64,000 nt of DNA, from the NCBI GenBank assembly GCA_038329965.1, contig JBBQNN010000011.1:1-64000 (forward strand). Direction: 5' to 3'. The position numbers and the translations under genes are program-made. This DNA is from QHCA01 sp003244095. Its GTDB lineage: Bacteria > Actinomycetota > Actinomycetes > Mycobacteriales > QHCA01. The notes under the pieces are model-generated. The model saw only the letters and a list, made by a program, of their open reading frames with translations, did no database searches and was not told the origin of the DNA. Positions within the stretch are counted from its first letter, which is position 1, and every line of letters begins with the position of its first letter. Positions 60,494 to 64,000 of the stretch are shown here, piece by piece.

Positions 60494-61644
60494 AGCACAC
60501 CTGCGGCGCGCAGCTCGGCGATCTGCTCGGTCGTCCGCCCGAGCGCCCCGAGCACCGCGTCGGTGTCCGCACCCAGCGCTGAGGGCGGGCCACCGGCCCG
60601 GCCGGGCGTGCCGACCAGGCGGGGCACCACGCCGAGCCGCCCGGCGCCGTCGACCATGCCGCGGGCCGTCGCATGGCGGTCGACGAGGACTTCACCGAGG
60701 TCGAGGACCGGTGCCACGCACGCGTCATGGCCGGCGAAGAGCTGCACCCACTCGTCGCGACCACGGGTGGCGAAGGCCGCTTCGAGCCGCGCAGCGAGAT
60801 CGCCCTGCCGGGCCGGGTCGAGGTGCGCGTCCATCAGCTGGGGCAACCCGAGCACCGCCAGCAGCGCCGCGAAGAACTTCGGCTCCAGGGCGCCGACCGC
60901 CAGGTGCCGGCCGTCGGCGCAGGCGTACACCCGATAGCAGGCGTAACCGCCGCCCAGCAGTCCCCCGCCCGGTCGCGGCGGCTCCCCCGACACCGCGAAC
61001 GCGCCGGCGTGGATCGACAGCCACGACAGCACGCCGTCGGTCATCGACACGTCGCAGAACTGTCCCTCGCCCGTACGCTCCCGTACCCGCAAGGCGGTCA
61101 TCGCCGCGATGACGGCCATCATCCCGCCGCCGCCGATGTCGGCGATCTGCAGACCGGGCTGTCCGGGGCCGGCCAGTGAGCCGGTGAAGGAGAGCGCGCC
61201 GGCGTGGGCCAGGTAGTCGATGTCATGGCCGGCAAGGTCGCGATAGGGCCCGTCGTAGCCGTACCCGGTGATCGCGACGTAGACCAGTCGCGGATTGGCG
61301 GCGCGGAGCACCTCATAGCCGATGCCCAGCCGGTCCATCACTCCCGGCCGGTAGGACTCGACGAGTACGTCGGCAGCCGCGGTCAGCTCGATCAGCAGGT
61401 CGCGACCCTGCGGCGTGCGCAGGTCGAGGGTGATCGAGCGCTTGCCCCGGTTGAGCGCCTGGTGCATCCCGGACTCGCCGTCGGCCCCGAACGGCGGGAA
61501 CCACCGGATGCCGTCGCCCCGCCCGGGCTCCTCGACCTTGACCACGTCGGCACCGAGGTCGGCCAGCAGCAGCGTCGCGTACCCGCCCGGCAGCAGCCGG
61601 GACAGGTCCAGCACCTGCAGGCCGGTCAGCGGCGGCTCACTCAT
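60490..61644 (-). CDS. CaiB/BaiF CoA-transferase family protein
   Basis: 384 aa class III CoA-transferase or alpha-methylacyl-CoA racemase. Opening VLDLSRLLPGGYATLLLADLGADVVKVEEPGRGD is standard, RGKRSITLDL and the YRPGVMDRLGIGYEVL region follow, and the catalytic His/Asp region contains AGHDIDYLAHAGAL, which matches the racemase branch rather than the CaiB branch. Alpha-methylacyl-CoA racemase is the more likely activity. The ATG overlaps the zinc-ribbon gene by 8 bases. Confidence 0.85.
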   Translation of the reverse strand: MSEPPLTGLQVLDLSRLLPGGYATLLLADLGADVVKVEEPGRGDGIRWFPPFGADGESGMHQALNRGKRSITLDLRTPQGRDLLIELTAAADVLVESYRPGVMDRLGIGYEVLRAANPRLVYVAITGYGYDGPYRDLAGHDIDYLAHAGALSFTGSLAGPGQPGLQIADIGGGGMMAVIAAMTALRVRERTGEGQFCDVSMTDGVLSWLSIHAGAFAVSGEPPRPGGGLLGGGYACYRVYACADGRHLAVGALEPKFFAALLAVLGLPQLMDAHLDPARQGDLAARLEAAFATRGRDEWVQLFAGHDACVAPVLDLGEVLVDRHATARGMVDGAGRLGVVPRLVGTPGRAGGPPSALGADTDAVLGALGRTTEQIAELRAAGVL

Positions 61645-61897
61645 GACGGCCGTCCACGTGAGCGGGGCCGTCGGGGCGCGGCACGACCTCCACGGTGTCG
61701 ATCCCGCCGCACCAGCGGCAGGTCACGTGCTCGACCGTGTCACCGAGGATTTCCCGCTCCTCCACCGCCGGCTCACCCGAGAGGCCGACGTGGAGGTACT
61801 CCTTGGCCCGGGTGGTACGGACGACGTCGAAGCGGGTCAGGTTGCCGCACTGCACGCACCGCCACCGGGTGCCGTCGTCGGGTGAGGGGACAGGCAT
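61637..61897 (-). CDS. Small zinc-ribbon protein
   Basis: 86 aa. Two CxxC pairs (RCVQCGN and CRWCGG) about 48 residues apart look like a zinc ribbon. ATG 61897 was chosen because it is the first start in a protein-like frame. It is divergent from the DEDDh-UvrC gene, with 65 bases between them. I know it only as a conserved actinobacterial hypothetical. Confidence 0.7.
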   Translation of the reverse strand: MPVPSPDDGTRWRCVQCGNLTRFDVVRTTRAKEYLHVGLSGEPAVEEREILGDTVEHVTCRWCGGIDTVEVVPRPDGPAHVDGRHE

Positions 61898-61962
61898 CTG
61901 GTCAGTGTTACAGGCGGTGCGCCTCCCCCGATTTGTCGGAGGTCGCACCTAGCGTCCGCAGC

Positions 61963-63747
61963 ATGGCCCCATCGTCCACGCTCGCCGGCCCGCACTACGT
62001 ACAGGCGAGCTTCGACGAGTTGGGTGAGCCGCTGCGCGAGGTGACGTTCGTCGTCGTCGACCTGGAGACCACCGGTGGCGCGCCGGCATCGTGCGAGATC
62101 ACCGAGATCGGTGCGGTCAAGGTGCGCGGCGGCGAGGTCATCGGGGAGTTCCAGACCCTGGTCAACCCGTGCGTGGGCATCCCGCCGTTCATCGCCGTGC
62201 TGACCGGCATCACCGACACGATGGTGGCCGCCGCGCCGACGATCAGCTCGGCCGTGCCGGCATTCCTGGAGTTCGCGCACGGCAGCGTGCTGGTGGCGCA
62301 CAACGCGCCCTTCGACCTGGGATTCCTGCGGGGGGCGTGCGCGCGGCTGGGTGTCCCGTGGCCGGGTTTCCGCCATGTGGACACCGCCGTGCTGGCCCGG
62401 CGCACCCTCAGCCGTGACGAGTCGCCCAACTGCAAGCTGGCCACCCTCGCCCGGCTGTTCCGGGCGGCCACCCCGCCGTGCCACCGCGCCCTGGCCGACG
62501 CGCGGGCCACCGTCGACGTCCTGCACGGCCTGATCGAGCGGGTGGGCAATCTCGGCGTGCAGTCCCTCGACGAGCTGCAGACGTTCACCTACGAGGTCAG
62601 CGCCGCCCAGCGCCGCAAGCGCCATCTGTCCGACCCGCTCCCGCACGCTCCCGGTTGCTATATCTTCCGCGACGGCCACGACCGCGCGCTCTACGTCGGC
62701 AAGAGCACGGACCTGCGGACGCGGGTGCGCAACTACTTCGTCTCCAGCGAGACCCGGTCGCGGATGCGGGAGATGGTCGCCATCGCCGAGCGGGTCGACG
62801 CGGTGCCCTGCGCCCATGCCCTGGAGGCCGAGGTGCGCGAGCTGCGGCTCATCGCCGAGCTCAAGCCACGTTACAACCGCCGGTCCAAGTTCCCCGAGCG
62901 CGCCGTCTATCTCAAGGTGACCGTCGAGGCCTATCCCCGGCTGTCGATGGTTCGTGCGGTACGCGACGACGGCGCGAGCTACCTGGGGCCGTTCGGCTCC
63001 CGGTCCGCGGCGGAGCAGGCCATGGCCGCCGTGCACGACGCCGTGCCGCTGCGCCAGTGCACCCGCCGGTTGTCGGTACGACTGCCGTCCCGGGCCTGCG
63101 TCCTGGCCGAGATCGGCCGCTGCGGCGCTCCGTGCGAGCACGCCGAGTCCGTGGCGGACTACGCCGAACACGCGGGTGCGTTCGTCGCCGCCGTCGGCGG
63201 CGATCCGGAGGCGGTGGTCACACCGCTGCTCGCCCGCATCGCCCGGCTGTCGGCCGCCGAGCGCTACGAGGACGCCGTCGCGGTCCGCAACCGGCTGGCC
63301 ACCCTCCTGCGCACGTGCATCCGCCTGCAGCGGCTTCGCGGGCTCACCGACGTGGTCGAGCTGGCCGCCGCCCGCAGGTCGGCTGCCGGTGGGTGGGAGG
63401 TCTCCGTCGTGCGGCACGGCCGGCTGGTGGCCGCTGGAGTCGTGCCACCCGCCGCCGCTCCGCGGCCCTACATCGACACGCTGCGCGCGACCGCCGAGAC
63501 GGTGACCCGTGGGCCGGGGCCGGCGCCCTGCGCCACCGCGGCGGAGACCGAGTGCGTGCTGCGCTGGCTCGAGCTTCCCGATACCCGGATCGTCGAGGTC
63601 GAAGGCTGCTGGGCCTCGCCGGCCCGGGGCGCCGCGCGCCTGCACGAATGGCTGGCCTCGGCCCAGTCGGCGGGTGACGCCCTCGACCCCTTCGCCGACC
63701 GACGCCGGCTGCGCATCGACGCCCGCCCGGCCCGCGCCAGCGCCTAG
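61963..63747 (+). CDS. DEDDh 3'-5' exonuclease fused to a UvrC N-terminal (GIY-YIG) domain
   Basis: 594 aa, the Rv2191-type fusion. Residues 15-205 are a DnaQ-like exonuclease (VVVDLETTGG, HNAPFDLGFLR, HRALADARATVDVL). Residues about 225-310 are a GIY-YIG nuclease (PGCYIFRDGHDRALYVGKSTDLRTRVRNYF). The remainder includes a UvrC-like UVR region (RIARLSAAERYEDAVAVRNRLATLL). It lacks the C-terminal RNase H-like nuclease of full UvrC. Leaderless ATG with TAGCGT (61950-61955) 7 nt upstream. A role in nucleotide repair or DNA-end processing is expected. Confidence 0.9.
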   Translation: MAPSSTLAGPHYVQASFDELGEPLREVTFVVVDLETTGGAPASCEITEIGAVKVRGGEVIGEFQTLVNPCVGIPPFIAVLTGITDTMVAAAPTISSAVPAFLEFAHGSVLVAHNAPFDLGFLRGACARLGVPWPGFRHVDTAVLARRTLSRDESPNCKLATLARLFRAATPPCHRALADARATVDVLHGLIERVGNLGVQSLDELQTFTYEVSAAQRRKRHLSDPLPHAPGCYIFRDGHDRALYVGKSTDLRTRVRNYFVSSETRSRMREMVAIAERVDAVPCAHALEAEVRELRLIAELKPRYNRRSKFPERAVYLKVTVEAYPRLSMVRAVRDDGASYLGPFGSRSAAEQAMAAVHDAVPLRQCTRRLSVRLPSRACVLAEIGRCGAPCEHAESVADYAEHAGAFVAAVGGDPEAVVTPLLARIARLSAAERYEDAVAVRNRLATLLRTCIRLQRLRGLTDVVELAAARRSAAGGWEVSVVRHGRLVAAGVVPPAAAPRPYIDTLRATAETVTRGPGPAPCATAAETECVLRWLELPDTRIVEVEGCWASPARGAARLHEWLASAQSAGDALDPFADRRRLRIDARPARASA

Positions 63748-63798
63748 TTGTCATCTAGCATCGCGGCTGTCGGCCGCATCGAACATCAGGAGCCCCGG

Positions 63799-64000
63799 GT
63801 GATCACAGCGATCGTGATGATCAACGCCGCCACGGACTCCATCCCCGAGGTCGCCGAGGCGCTCGCCGGTGTCGAAGGTGTGAGCGAGGTCTACTCCGTC
63901 GCCGGCACGTTCGACCTCATCGCCGTCGTCCGCGTGAAGCACTACGACGAGGTAGCCGACGTCATCGCCGGCCGGATGAGCAAGGTCCCCGGGGTCGCGG
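63799..64000 (+). CDS. Stand-alone Lrp/AsnC effector (RAM) domain protein, 5' part
   Basis: The window ends after about 67 codons. The visible protein (MITAIVMINAATDSIPEVAE..., then VEGVSEVYSVAGTFDLIAVVRV) is the ligand-binding RAM domain of Lrp/AsnC proteins with no HTH before it. TAGCAT at 63756-63761 is a plausible -10, giving a leader of about 30 nt that contains CAGGAG. Such stand-alone domains bind amino acids. Its position before trpD in other actinobacteria is recalled knowledge. Confidence 0.8.
   Translation, partial: MITAIVMINAATDSIPEVAEALAGVEGVSEVYSVAGTFDLIAVVRVKHYDEVADVIAGRMSKVPGVA

Overview
The window is GC-rich (about 70 percent by eye) with dense gene packing, many GTG starts, ATGA/GTGA stop-start overlaps, phosphatidylinositol-mannoside and alpha-1,6-mannan genes, a type II DAHP synthase and a Ser/Thr kinase with PASTA repeats. 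This points to a free-living actinobacterium (class Actinomycetia). I cannot name the genus. From memory, the backbone order (metF, GGPP synthase, mannosyltransferase, Rv2175c-like protein, PASTA kinase, type II DAHP synthase, Rv2179c-like RNase, acyltransferase, SRPBCC protein, acyl-CoA ligase, PimB', NlpC/P60 protein, DEDDh-UvrC protein) follows the Mycobacterium tuberculosis Rv2172c-Rv2191 neighbourhood. The pfkA, macRS-like and glucokinase genes recall the equivalent Streptomyces block.

Layout. 0-4 kb: the first codons of an unidentified minus-strand gene, a family A DNA polymerase without a 5' nuclease, a CDP-alcohol phosphatidyltransferase and metF. 4-10.2 kb: a C40 carotenoid set (crtE, crtI, crtB, heterodimeric lycopene cyclase crtYc/crtYd) interleaved with an orphan barstar-like gene and a polyprenol-phosphomannose mannosyltransferase. 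10.2-16.6 kb: an Rv2175c-like DNA-binding protein, an NfeD-like/flotillin pair, two coupled Gfo/Idh oxidoreductases and a four-PASTA kinase. 16.7-21.6 kb: type I and type II DAHP synthases flanking a threonine aldolase, a probably PPi-dependent phosphofructokinase and an Rv2179c-type RNase. 21.8-25 kb: DUF1028 protein, glycerol kinase and a Crp/Fnr regulator with a small coupled leader ORF. 25-38.8 kb: MacRS-like two-component pair, lipid acyltransferase, hydrolase, archaeal-type ornithine cyclodeaminase, a detached TadE/TadG pair, carbamate kinase, glucokinase, small zinc-ribbon and SRPBCC proteins and a long-chain acyl-CoA ligase. 38.9-41.1 kb: a two-gene ABC exporter.

41.3-53.7 kb is a Tad/Flp pilus locus: cpaB, cpaE, cpaF, a von Willebrand A-TadB fusion, tadC, an unusual receiver-like/RodZ-type HTH/GAF protein, a NarL-type two-component pair, two Flp pilins and a GT-C-like membrane protein. 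53.8-64 kb returns to the envelope: PimB', two membrane/secreted metallopeptidases, an NlpC/P60 cell-wall hydrolase preceded by a ydaO-type c-di-AMP riboswitch, an NYN-domain protein, a CoA-transferase, a DEDDh-UvrC fusion and the start of a stand-alone Lrp/AsnC effector-domain protein.

Fifteen genes carry a TANNNT -10 box 6-8 nt before the start codon, so many transcripts here should be leaderless. I saw no rRNA or tRNA genes, CRISPR arrays, insertion sequences or phage genes.
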